DNA from: Anaerolineae bacterium
GTDB lineage: Bacteria > Chloroflexota > Anaerolineae > Promineifilales > Promineifilaceae
DNA: 64,000 nt
NCBI GenBank assembly: GCA_030425205.1
Contig: JAUIAP010000012.1
Location: forward strand, 62,001 to 126,000
Direction of reading: 5' to 3'
Positions 9,701-18,269 of the stretch are shown one piece after another (positions within the stretch are counted from its first letter, which is position 1; the number at the start of each line of letters is the position of its first letter). Position numbers and translations under genes: made by a program. Under the pieces are notes generated by a model, which saw nothing but the letters and a program-made list of their open reading frames with translations, was not told the origin of the DNA and searched no databases.

Positions 9701-12700
9701 CGTATCGTTTGAAAGCACCGACTCAAACACCCGCAAATCATCAATCGTTCCTGGAAACGCTAAACCAGACCCCGACTTCCCGACTGAAAAGCCGTTTTGG
9801 AAGATAGTGCCCGCTGTCATAAAGGCAAGCTGTCTAAGCGTACCGTCGACGTAGAGCGCAATCGCGCCGTCCTTGCTGCCGCGCGTCATGACGACGTGAT
9901 GCCACTGACCGTCATTGACCGCCATCGAATTGGCGTTTGCCGTCCCCTGTCCATACACGAGTTGGCCGTTCGCATTGACGCCAACGCCGATGCCGTTTGT
10001 CGAACTCCACGTGCTGAAGATTTTGCTGCTGTTTTGCCAGCTTGTTCCAGTTGCGGCACCGTCCATCTTCATCCAGAACGCAACCGAGAAATCATCGTCG
10101 AGTTTGCCAATCCCGCTGCTGCTGTAGTAGAGCGCGTCGTCGTTGCCGTCAAAGAACAGCGCACGATCCGAGTACGGTCGCACGCGCTCCACCGCGCCAG
10201 CGACGCCCACGGCGGGGCAACTGTCCCCACCCGTGCAGTAGAGGTGCGGCAATGTCCCCACCCGGCTGTCAAACGTGGTGTCGCCCGGCAGCTCCTCAAA
10301 GTCGTAGATGGCAACTGGCTCCGATATCGGTGCGGCGCAGCTAATCGGCCGACTGCTGCCGTACAGATTGGATTCGGTCAGCGTTTCGGGCCCGTACATC
10401 ATCAGCGTGCCGTCAGGGTTGAGTGCGGCAAAGTCAAACACGCCGCTGCCCGTGTCCGGCAGATCAAACGCAAAATCAGACAACCTCGACCAGCTCACCA
10501 TCCAGCCACCCGTCGGCGGATAGTAGGCGATGGAGGCCGCGTCGGGATAGACGCCGTCCGTATTCGAGGCGAACGGGGTCGTTGGGCTAGCCGAGCCGCT
10601 CACGTCATACAGTTTGACCGCGAGATAGTTGTCGAGCGCACGGGTGAAGGCGTAGGCGACCCGATCAGTTTGTGGGTTATAGGCGAGCTGCGGCGCACGG
10701 CTGCGACCTCGCTGCAACGCCTGCACGTCCGTCGTGACCAGCTCATAGGAGCCGCCAATCGGTGCTGCGTTTGTCGCAGAAAACGCCCGACTCTCGATAA
10801 CGGTGGACGATCCAGACCTGCTTTGATAGGCGACGATGTAGCGATCACCCGCCCAAATGACGGTTGGGATCACGTCCGCCTCAGTCTTGCCAAAGGCGCG
10901 TTCGCGGTAGGCGTGGTCGGTGTTAAAGTCGCTGTACGCATAGTTGGCACTATCGTATGGAGAGAATGAGCTGGAGCCTAGCACCGTCCCACCCGCGTTG
11001 ATGAGCTGCACTTCAACCGATTTTTGCACCTCCATCGCCCGGCGCGGTGGTGAGCCAGTCAGTGCGCCAGTGAAGATACCCTTATACTGCCACGCAAGCA
11101 GGAAATTCTCGCCATCAGTCGCAACCGATGGGAAGAAGCGGCCTGCCCCCTGCCACGTCTGGCTGTTCGTAAAGTTGTCGAGCGTACTGCTGATTGGCGT
11201 GCCGTTTCTGTCAACGAAGCGTGCCTTCACGCGATTGCGCTGCACGGGCGCAATATCAATTTCCAGCTTGATTTGGTGTGTATCCCCGTAATTCCAAATC
11301 AGCTGATCCTGCATATCGGGATGAATCCGATGCACAAATTCATCTTGCGGATCGCTAAAGAAGCCTGAATCTGACTCATACACTCTGATGTACGGGCCAA
11401 GATCGTTCTCTGGCAAGCAGTAAAATTTGCTAATGGGCTGTGGATTGCTGCCGCCCGTCGAGAGGTTGTACCAGCTGCCTTCTCTGAGCTGGTCTACAGC
11501 ATAGTTCCATCCCCAGTTCCACAACAGGTCACTTGCGCTCGGACTGTAGTTGGCCGTCGGCTCAAATGTGATGTTTGGCTCAATCCCATAATGTCCGCTG
11601 CCCTCTTGATCTTCACCCACATACAAGCGGTTGATCGTAAACGTGGCGCAGATATCCTTTTCATCCCAGACGCTCAAACAAATGCCCGCGTCGTTGCACG
11701 CGATGCCCGGTGCGGCTGCGCTACGTTCATAGCCTGCGCTGTATTGTGTCGTCGTTGGGAAGCTCGTGCCGCTACTGTTGCCTGACCGAATTTCGCCGCG
11801 ACTAAAATCTTCAGCGTCGGCGATTGCCGTGCTGAGCAGATAGCTGTTGGTCGAGCTTGCGTCGCCCCAAGTCACATTTGCGGCGCGCACTTTGAGCGTA
11901 TTGTGGATCGAGAGTGGGTTAGGCGTTTCCCACTCCCAGAGCGGAATGTTGCCGTTAGGCGTCGGTCGCGCCGAGGCGATGCTTGTGACCGTCACAGGGC
12001 CGCTGTTCGCCAGTGGTGCGACGGTGTAGACATTGTTGATAGTCGTCGTGGTGTTGAGGTTGAGCGCGGGCAGTGCGTATGAATTTGGTACGCCGTCACC
12101 AAGCGCCGCCGGTTCGCGCACCTCCAGCACGCCGGGCTGGAAGTTGGTGTCGGCAACGATGGATGCGGTGTAGGCCAGCGTTTGTCCGGGCTGGACAAAG
12201 CCGCCGCTCGCCTCAAGCTCGGTAAAGAGCGTCAGCGGGGGAACGTTGGCGACGACTGGATTGTAGGGATGACCGTTCACATCACGCTCGCCGCGCTCAT
12301 TCAGCACAAACTCCGTGCTGTCGGGAATGCTGTCAAAGTCGGTGTCTCGCTTGGTCGGATCGCTTGACACGGTGACGATGATGGTGCTGTCTGAGGGGGT
12401 TGTGTCCGTCAGCAGCTCGCCAAACGGTGCGATGCGAATTTGCATACCGCCTGCATAATGACCCGGCGTGTGTGTCGCGGGTGCGTCGCCCAAACATTGA
12501 TAGACGGGATGGTACACCTCTTCGCCGTCTTCGCGGCCATCGTTGTCGGTGTCCTTCCGCAGCGGATGGGTTCCAAAGATCAGCTCTTGCAGATCGGTCA
12601 GCCCATCGTTGTCGCTGTCACACTTGATCGGCGAGTAATCGACGCCATTACTGCGCTGCTTTAGCTCAACAAAGTCAGAGACGCCGTCAAAGTCGCTGTC

Positions 12701-15700
12701 CCAGAGCGCGTCGTTGGGGTCGCCGCCGCTGATCAGCTCCGACGTAATCACGCCATCGCCGTCCGCGTCGTAAATCGTCGGGAAGCCGCTGTCCCATGCA
12801 AGGCGATAGCCACCCTGACCGGTCGAGGTGGTCTCCATGAACTCACCGATTGTCAACGGGAAGAGGTCGCGGATTGGCCCGCGTGTAAAGCTGGAGTTGC
12901 TGCCCTCTTTTGTGCGCGTGTAGCAGATTGGGGGTGAAAGCAATGGTTTAAACGGGTTGGGGATGACAAAGCATTCGTAAGCTGGCACGGCGTAGGCGGT
13001 GTTGAAGTTGTAGTCAAACTTCTGATTGATCCCCGCAGGGCGGCGAATCTCGGCAATGGAAGGGAGATCCGTTTTGTAACCCTGATTGAGGAAGCCACCT
13101 AGCCCAAAGTTGTCAAACGAGGTGACGCCCTGCCATGCGCCTGTATGGTCGTCAAGATCGGCGTCGAGCGACGGGTTGGCGTCGTCAAGCGCGTCGTTGA
13201 GTGCATACAAAAAGGTGCTGCTGCGGAAGTTGTCCTTGTTGAAGAACGCGCCGTAGACGGCGATCTTCAAGTCAGAGGAATCAGGCTCCTTGTGCTTGGC
13301 CGATGTCGTGATCGGCAGCGTCAGCGAAAACGGCGCGTTGTGGACATACCCTTTTGACTTATCATGCAGGACGAGATCGGGCGTGCCGTAGGTCCGCAAA
13401 TCGGCCGATTGCAAATCGATCATAATGTCATAGCTGTAGAGAACGCTCGCCACAAATTTTGTGATCGCGCCGGTAATGGTGAAGCAATCCTTTGTCCCGT
13501 CTACCTTACAGATGATGGTCAGGATGAGATCGACCAGCGTCAGCAGCACGACGAGGACGAGTCCAACCCCCGTACCCGCCAAAATAGCGAGCGCATAGAT
13601 GACGAGTGAGGTAGCGACCATCGTCGCCACACCGCGATTAAACTCTGGGCTGCCAAACTCGATGCCCGCGCTGATCACGGTGGCGATAAAGAAGCCCCAC
13701 GCAATCGCAATAATGATGGCGGCTCCGATCATGTTTGCCATGTGTCCCGCGTTGGCGGCACTGCTAAACGCGGCGGCTGTGGTCGCGATGGCGATACCCA
13801 CGGTTACACCCTGCTGGATCAGTCGAACGGTCGCCACGACCGCCTTGATCATCTCTAGTAGCGGCAACAGGACGCCATAAATTAGCGTGACGACCGCAAC
13901 GGTCACGAAGGTGGCCGTCTTGCCAATTGGGTTGCTCGGCATAATCGCGTCGTACTGAATAAAGATGATCAGCACGATAGCGAGTGCGGCAACCGTTGCC
14001 AAACTCTTTCCCTTTGTCAGTTTTGGATCACCGCGCCAGGTGCTGATAATCTCGGTGATGGCAAGCTGGCTGGCTCCCGCACTCGCACTAAAGTTACTCA
14101 TGCTGACCGAATCGCTCAGGAAGTCGCCCGTTGTTTCGTTATAAAAATTTCGGCCGAGTGCGTGCATCGCGCTGTCGCGATGGTGGTACTGGTCGGCGAT
14201 TTTGCCCATCACGCCAATCGCGTTGGGCGTGACCTGTGATTGCAGCGTCGTGTCCGAGACGTAGACGTTGCCGTCGTGTGCCATCCCATTACTAAACACA
14301 ATCGCCGTGCTGCCTTTGGAGAGGGCGGCGTAGTAGAGCTTGAGCAAAATTAGCTCACCAACCGCCTGTTCGGGGGTAGTAGCGGTTGCCTTGAGCGACG
14401 CTTCATAGCGGCTGTCCAGCTCTTCCCAATAGACGTCTGCGCTACAGTCCGTCCAGTGAACGTCACCACCACCCGCATCGCTGCCGCAGAACGGCGTCCA
14501 GGAGAGGAGGTTCATCGTCGTGGGCGGTTGCGGCGTGTTCGACGGCGCGAAGTTGATGGTCAGCTTGTCGTCGCCGGTCATGGTTGTGTGCGGGCCGTTC
14601 ATCGCCAGTTCGTCCATGCCAACAGAGCGATAGCTGCTCTCCGTCGCATACATCAGGGTCGGCTTAATTGGACTGCTCTGCCAGCTTTGGTCGAATTTGT
14701 CGAGAATGGCGGCGGTGTGGCTGGTGTCGAGATCTGTTTCGCTGCCGCCGGCCAGATCGAGTGCGAGACTGGCGACCGCTTCCGCCAAGTTGTCAAATTC
14801 GAGTGAGGCGTCTGCCTTGACGGACAGGTAATCTGGCACGCCCCAGCGTTGGGTTGCGCTGTATGCGCCGTTGGTTTGATGGTTAAAGCGGTTGGCGATT
14901 TCGGCGACGTCGATTTCGAGATTGTTGCTACCGTCTGTGCGCGCCGACATGAACGTTTTGTCGAGATTGTCAGCCAATGCCCAGAGCGCGTCATCTTTGT
15001 TCTTGTCTGGGTCGCTGGTGGGGTCTTCATAGATGATCGACGCTTTGGTGGCGATGTCCTCACGGACGTTGATGCCCGTAATCGTGAACGTTTCGTCATA
15101 GGCGTGGATTGGGGTTGGCACGTTGCGCTTGCCGTACTCCTCGCACTGACCCTTACTTGGGCCGCTCTCATACCGTTTGTTGCAGCTGTCGAGCAACATC
15201 TGCACTGTCCAGACGACGCGCATTTGGTAATCTGCGCCCCAAGATTCGGCCGTTAGCAGCGGCAGACGCGCCGAAAACGCGACGCGCTCGCCCGTCTCCG
15301 CATCATTCACCAGTGAAAGCGGCACGTAGATAATTTTGCCAGAAGGGGCTTCACCATAGTCCCGAATCGAGGCGGCGGCGGTTGCCAACGTGCGTGAATA
15401 GGCATCGAGGGCAGCGATCGACGGCACGTTTGGATTGCCGTTGTACGGAATCTGCACCTCCAGCATCGGCGTGACGCGCATATCGCCGTGTGTCTGGCTG
15501 GCGGCGGGCGTGATCGACGGGCTGGCGTTGTCGGCAAAGGTTGCCCCATCCCAATCCTGCACCTGTCCATCTTTGTCCAGCGGCCAGTCGAGGACGTTAT
15601 AGGCGTACCAGAGGTGTTCTGGGTTGACGGTGCGTAGCTGGAGGTCGAGCGTCGCGTCGCGGCCAGCGACGAGATTGTCGATTGCCAGCTCAAACGGGTT

Positions 15701-17425
15701 GGCGCGTGAGAAGACGGTTGGTGCGCCAAACTGTTGGAGGGGAGAGAGATCGATGCGGTCTGGCACGCCGTCGCCGTCGTTGTCGCTGTCGGCAATGTCG
15801 GGTGTGCCGTCGGGATTTGGCTCGCGGTCGTAGAGCGAATTGGGGAAGAGCGGGTCGCCTGCTGCATCGAGTTCAAGGGCGTCGATAATGCCGTTGTTGT
15901 TATTGTCGGGTCCTAGCTCCTGTCCATCGGGGATGCCGTCGCTGTTGCTATCGGCCGAATTTGGGTTGAGATACCACGTCTTGCCCGCGTACACAAACCC
16001 GACGACCTCCTGCTTGTCGCTGATCTGGTCACCGTCCGAGTCGGCCACGAGCGGATTGGTGCCGAGACTAAGCTCTTGAAAATCATCAAGTCCGTCGTCG
16101 TCGGTATCGTTGTCAAATTTGTTGGTTCCAAGCTGGTCTTCAAGCGCGTCGCTCAGCCCGTCGGTGTCGCCTGCGGCCACTTCGCGGTCATTGATTTGGT
16201 CGAGGCTATCGCCCACCGTTTGCGGCGCACCGTCTGCGGTGATTGTGAGTGGTGCATCGAGCGGACTGGGCGTTTTTGGCGCGAGGGGGTCGGCAAGCGG
16301 GTCAAAGGTGTCGTCGGTGTAGAGGTCGCGCAGTGTCTCTTCCTCTTCGCGCTGCGCTTCGGCGTCCTCTCGTTCTGCTTGCTGTATCTCTTGCGCGTGC
16401 AGGACGCGGGTCGGAGCAATCAGTTGCAGAATGGGAGAAAGCACCATGCTGGCGACAAGCACCCACGCGACGGCGTGTTCGAGCTTGCGCGAGCGGCGGA
16501 AGTAGTAGAGGCTGCCGACAAAGATCAGCGTGCTGCCCAGTTGTAGAGCAGGGGCTTGGATTGCGTTGAGGAATGCGCTGAGATCGGCCGAACTGACCCC
16601 CCAGCGTGCCAATGCGGTCTCGCCATATTGCGAAAAGTCGGTTTGGATTTGGGCGGCGACCCGTTGACCGTTTTCGGCTGGGAAACGCAGGTTGAGAATT
16701 TGGCGCAGCGGCAAGCCGTCTTCACCCACCCACAGCTCGCCCGTCCCGGTCATGCCGACGTAGGCGGGTGATACTTGCAGCTCCATGCCGCCCGGCAGCT
16801 CACCGCTGGCACGCAGTTGCTGTTCCAGCTGTTTGCGTGCATGGCTGGCGAAGGTGGGGCCATCGATCTCAAAGCTGTAGCGGGTGAAGGTGATGCCGCT
16901 GCGCGTTTCGGGGGGATGGGCGGACACATCGGCCGATGCGACCAAAAAGCTCAAGAAGTCACCCTGTGGCGCAAACGCATCGGTAAAGCCGTCCACCGTC
17001 TCCCATTCACCCTGTCCCTGACGAGCGCGTGTCTGTCCATTCGCCAGCTCGATCTCAAGCCCGCTGTCTGGCACAAGCACGTTGCCGCCCTGCTGCCACG
17101 CATCGGAGCGCAGCGTCATGTGCATCTCTTCGGCGCGTAAGTCGGTGCTGCCCGTCAGATAGAGTCGCTCTTCGCGGCTCGTTTGGCCGAGATTTTCGAA
17201 CGTTGCCTCTGGGATGGTGATTTGGGTGATGTCGCTGCTGAAGCTGTAGCTGCTGCGGTCAAGCACCTGCTGGCGAGCTGCTTCGAGCGCGGCGGCTGGG
17301 TCGCTCTCGCCTAAGACGGCGGGGCGCAGTTTGGGCCATGCGAGGGCAATAATAAAAAAGATTGCGACGGGTAGCAGTAGCCGACGGTTTCGTTTACTTT
17401 GCTGTAAAGCTGCGCGTTTGTTCAT
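6749..17425 (-). CDS. Giant multidomain surface protein: membrane hairpin, TSP3 repeats, polytopic core, two LamG domains
   Basis: 3558 aa. Order: N-terminal signal anchor (RRLLLPVAIFFIIALAW); an unassigned beta-rich domain to ~290; two helices joined by YYFRRSRKLEH and ending LHAQ (~294-344). Calcium-binding TSP3-type D-x-D-x-D-G repeats follow at ~420-560. Several membrane helices rich in A, I, V and G lie at ~1135-1320. A second TSP3 block is at ~1550-1640. Two LamG/concanavalin-like domains lie at ~2400-2580 and ~2950-3110 (ALFFDGNDD, IDDLRVF; TFFDGNDGF, IDEFTVW). Ig-like modules fill the C-terminal third. The end is PTAVQL, one helix and RPKRR, a tail resembling a cell-surface sorting or anchoring signal. 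Probable role: large calcium-dependent adhesin or envelope protein that binds glycans; inference only. It diverges from the RHS gene, and the downstream beta-helix/protease gene is on the same strand. Confidence 0.8.
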   Translation of the reverse strand: MNKRAALQQSKRNRRLLLPVAIFFIIALAWPKLRPAVLGESDPAAALEAARQQVLDRSSYSFSSDITQITIPEATFENLGQTSREERLYLTGSTDLRAEEMHMTLRSDAWQQGGNVLVPDSGLEIELANGQTRARQGQGEWETVDGFTDAFAPQGDFLSFLVASADVSAHPPETRSGITFTRYSFEIDGPTFASHARKQLEQQLRASGELPGGMELQVSPAYVGMTGTGELWVGEDGLPLRQILNLRFPAENGQRVAAQIQTDFSQYGETALARWGVSSADLSAFLNAIQAPALQLGSTLIFVGSLYYFRRSRKLEHAVAWVLVASMVLSPILQLIAPTRVLHAQEIQQAEREDAEAQREEEETLRDLYTDDTFDPLADPLAPKTPSPLDAPLTITADGAPQTVGDSLDQINDREVAAGDTDGLSDALEDQLGTNKFDNDTDDDGLDDFQELSLGTNPLVADSDGDQISDKQEVVGFVYAGKTWYLNPNSADSNSDGIPDGQELGPDNNNNGIIDALELDAAGDPLFPNSLYDREPNPDGTPDIADSDNDGDGVPDRIDLSPLQQFGAPTVFSRANPFELAIDNLVAGRDATLDLQLRTVNPEHLWYAYNVLDWPLDKDGQVQDWDGATFADNASPSITPAASQTHGDMRVTPMLEVQIPYNGNPNVPSIAALDAYSRTLATAAASIRDYGEAPSGKIIYVPLSLVNDAETGERVAFSARLPLLTAESWGADYQMRVVWTVQMLLDSCNKRYESGPSKGQCEEYGKRNVPTPIHAYDETFTITGINVREDIATKASIIYEDPTSDPDKNKDDALWALADNLDKTFMSARTDGSNNLEIDVAEIANRFNHQTNGAYSATQRWGVPDYLSVKADASLEFDNLAEAVASLALDLAGGSETDLDTSHTAAILDKFDQSWQSSPIKPTLMYATESSYRSVGMDELAMNGPHTTMTGDDKLTINFAPSNTPQPPTTMNLLSWTPFCGSDAGGGDVHWTDCSADVYWEELDSRYEASLKATATTPEQAVGELILLKLYYAALSKGSTAIVFSNGMAHDGNVYVSDTTLQSQVTPNAIGVMGKIADQYHHRDSAMHALGRNFYNETTGDFLSDSVSMSNFSASAGASQLAITEIISTWRGDPKLTKGKSLATVAALAIVLIIFIQYDAIMPSNPIGKTATFVTVAVVTLIYGVLLPLLEMIKAVVATVRLIQQGVTVGIAIATTAAAFSSAANAGHMANMIGAAIIIAIAWGFFIATVISAGIEFGSPEFNRGVATMVATSLVIYALAILAGTGVGLVLVVLLTLVDLILTIICKVDGTKDCFTITGAITKFVASVLYSYDIMIDLQSADLRTYGTPDLVLHDKSKGYVHNAPFSLTLPITTSAKHKEPDSSDLKIAVYGAFFNKDNFRSSTFLYALNDALDDANPSLDADLDDHTGAWQGVTSFDNFGLGGFLNQGYKTDLPSIAEIRRPAGINQKFDYNFNTAYAVPAYECFVIPNPFKPLLSPPICYTRTKEGSNSSFTRGPIRDLFPLTIGEFMETTSTGQGGYRLAWDSGFPTIYDADGDGVITSELISGGDPNDALWDSDFDGVSDFVELKQRSNGVDYSPIKCDSDNDGLTDLQELIFGTHPLRKDTDNDGREDGEEVYHPVYQCLGDAPATHTPGHYAGGMQIRIAPFGELLTDTTPSDSTIIVTVSSDPTKRDTDFDSIPDSTEFVLNERGERDVNGHPYNPVVANVPPLTLFTELEASGGFVQPGQTLAYTASIVADTNFQPGVLEVREPAALGDGVPNSYALPALNLNTTTTINNVYTVAPLANSGPVTVTSIASARPTPNGNIPLWEWETPNPLSIHNTLKVRAANVTWGDASSTNSYLLSTAIADAEDFSRGEIRSGNSSGTSFPTTTQYSAGYERSAAAPGIACNDAGICLSVWDEKDICATFTINRLYVGEDQEGSGHYGIEPNITFEPTANYSPSASDLLWNWGWNYAVDQLREGSWYNLSTGGSNPQPISKFYCLPENDLGPYIRVYESDSGFFSDPQDEFVHRIHPDMQDQLIWNYGDTHQIKLEIDIAPVQRNRVKARFVDRNGTPISSTLDNFTNSQTWQGAGRFFPSVATDGENFLLAWQYKGIFTGALTGSPPRRAMEVQKSVEVQLINAGGTVLGSSSFSPYDSANYAYSDFNTDHAYRERAFGKTEADVIPTVIWAGDRYIVAYQSRSGSSTVIESRAFSATNAAPIGGSYELVTTDVQALQRGRSRAPQLAYNPQTDRVAYAFTRALDNYLAVKLYDVSGSASPTTPFASNTDGVYPDAASIAYYPPTGGWMVSWSRLSDFAFDLPDTGSGVFDFAALNPDGTLMMYGPETLTESNLYGSSRPISCAAPISEPVAIYDFEELPGDTTFDSRVGTLPHLYCTGGDSCPAVGVAGAVERVRPYSDRALFFDGNDDALYYSSSGIGKLDDDFSVAFWMKMDGAATGTSWQNSSKIFSTWSSTNGIGVGVNANGQLVYGQGTANANSMAVNDGQWHHVVMTRGSKDGAIALYVDGTLRQLAFMTAGTIFQNGFSVGKSGSGLAFPGTIDDLRVFESVLSNDTVSLMYNGEQPTRCVITAAASDSAPTYEFGLERQDPRGDAQPIIQSAVASLTIDADAPITSLEAITTTTRRSQAAPTRYVQVPAGGMVTQIIGGSSEDGAGSGVAAVNVTVNGGSPTRANGTASWVYALVIDEGAYNVAVAATDAVGNVESPGATITIIGDATPPAIDYYDGLPNNLNPQRDSDGNYLVPISANVTDAASGVKGRFVDFKITDADGNSFGWQTAFTGVETTGQDIYSYVEYVLPRGMGDPTGTYTLTARLVDGVGNSAEYEHTLSLALPKFDVSANGDDVPTGNSRSQPVTFKVFTDTNVTITGVVTSTRTINGVEATFVPIDQLAVLSGTVVALDLSNPDNDAWVDDTSDNGNDAFCITTCPYTSEAQMAASSGTFFDGNDGFYIPHSEAISFDNNASFAVQAWIKTTVVHDDIFSKFDLQGPNLSGIEMWIQSDGTLQLRKYSDNIVKATSGVVTDGQWHMVTANIDRVNSLNQIYVDGVLVGERSGNFATANVGPLMIGGQNANPMGFNGYIDEFTVWDRALKVDEIAAAYAMRNPNWLPASVTRQATRANGVNSAEWSLPIPANTEGFHRIDVRVTDNEGNQYRAPSDWQAIIDTLAPRITIEEAFPTGNSYDATGSDDQVYDIQYTVTAKDLHLDESAFNSVCGPTQGERDYEANDTTWAQTLFPNVTWRDKLGFSCHVWATQASPTLNATVCDIYGNCASEPVSVDTSGVPTGQTAPIIVAPLSGQVVDGSGLPRTVGRDGNAAVSMDVHIVAEHPTAMKSLEVYYNGNNLVKTINFTQGSNTTYYNEIVSIDLPGENNYNLSIVKTNWDNSSENSPAMAFTLDTNRPTGTVNTDAITEAGTLVVGSGVLKFNGLITETMEMASVQLSVNGSEFVDVTIDGNTWRGAVYVGADIYEQSINVTVRFIDKAGAVGEVSEVIYVAIEPPDTTVPTAVQLSAVGATGQSGLWWVVVMIVLTVMTWWIRPKRR

Positions 17426-18092
17426 CTTGGATACCCCTTTTTGTGAATAGAATCACGATACAGGAAATTCTAGGTTGTCGAATTTCGGCCGAAATGTGCG
17501 CCGGCAGCCGGCCGAAGCCGCTGAGCGCATGTGGTGCTATATTTTGTTTTTCCTAGCGGGGGACACAGCAAATAAAAGATGCGATACGGAGAAGCTGTAC
17601 CGCGTTTGTGCCTGTTTTCGTTAATACCAATCTTACATGATCGTCGTGGACAAAGGTAGCCAATGATTCCCGTGATCATCGCAAAACATAGCCCCGCTAA
17701 GAGCGTTGCAGCTTTTTGACCTCGCTGCTCACCATCATTATCTGTAAGCACATGACAAACCCTTCCAAATCGCCAAAATTTTGCGCAGGGAATCGGCCGA
17801 AAAGCCCGCAGCGCAAAGTGTCATCTCGGTGCGTCTGCTTGGTAACGGCCCAGCAAAATGCGGTAGGTTGGTGAGGTTTGTCGTGTCATACTGCCATCAT
17901 CCACACAAAACGCTTCCAAAACGCTTCAACTTGGGCCAGCGCAACGAGCAAGCTGCCGACGAACAACCGACAGCCAAGTGCACGCTTATCGTGCAAGGGT
18001 TGCGGTTTTCTAGCCAAACCACCGTTTCACTGAAAAAATCGAACAATCCCAAAATAACAGCAGAATAACGCCCCCTTCTGTACGCTGTCGTC
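17426..18092. promoter_or_regulatory. 667-base divergent control region between giant genes
   Basis: Separates the 3558-aa gene (minus) from the 58-aa/RHS pair (plus), so promoters for both should lie here. No clear sigma-70 pair was recognised. It contains two TCGGCCGA copies (about 17484 and 17791) and a near-direct repeat aaaacgcttc/aaaacgcttc near 17910. Short open frames here (such as a GTG-start frame at 17470-17751 on minus with one hydrophobic stretch) lack convincing ribosome sites or protein-like sequence. Confidence 0.4.
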
Positions 18093-18269
18093 ATGGATGT
18101 AAAAACAGAAATGCGTGACGATTTGCGGTCTTATCTCTTGCGACTTTGGCGCGAACCGACTGGATGGCGCGTCGGTGTCAAGGCGATCCCGACGGGTCGC
18201 TGGCACTACTTCGCCTCACTCGATGCCGCAACCGCCTTTATCGCCACGCGCCAAAAGGAGCAACGATGA
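18093..18269 (+). CDS. 58-aa conserved small protein coupled to the RHS gene
   Basis: ATG at 18093 (a second ATG at 18111) to TGA at 18267-18269. The protein has the pattern YLLRLWRE...GWRV...G.WHYFASLDAATAFI, which I recognise as a widespread small Chloroflexota protein of unknown function with the cores LRLWRE and FASL. Its TGA overlaps the ATG of the giant RHS gene as ATGA (18266-18269), and the RHS ribosome site AAGGAG lies inside its last codons. The two should therefore be translationally coupled. No signal peptide or membrane helix is seen, so it is probably cytoplasmic. It could be a regulator or a partner of the large protein; no function can be assigned. Confidence 0.75.
   Translation: MDVKTEMRDDLRSYLLRLWREPTGWRVGVKAIPTGRWHYFASLDAATAFIATRQKEQR

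Noticed and set aside
9797-10969. 390-aa plus-strand open frame opposite the LamG region
   Set aside because: Same reason; composition reflects the codon bias of the opposite strand.
17470-17751. 93-aa minus-strand frame with one hydrophobic stretch in the divergent spacer
   Set aside because: GTG start, no ribosome site, low-complexity tail; not enough to call a gene.
17781-18068. 95-aa plus-strand frame in the divergent spacer
   Set aside because: No ribosome site and no family resemblance; ends just before the 58-aa gene.
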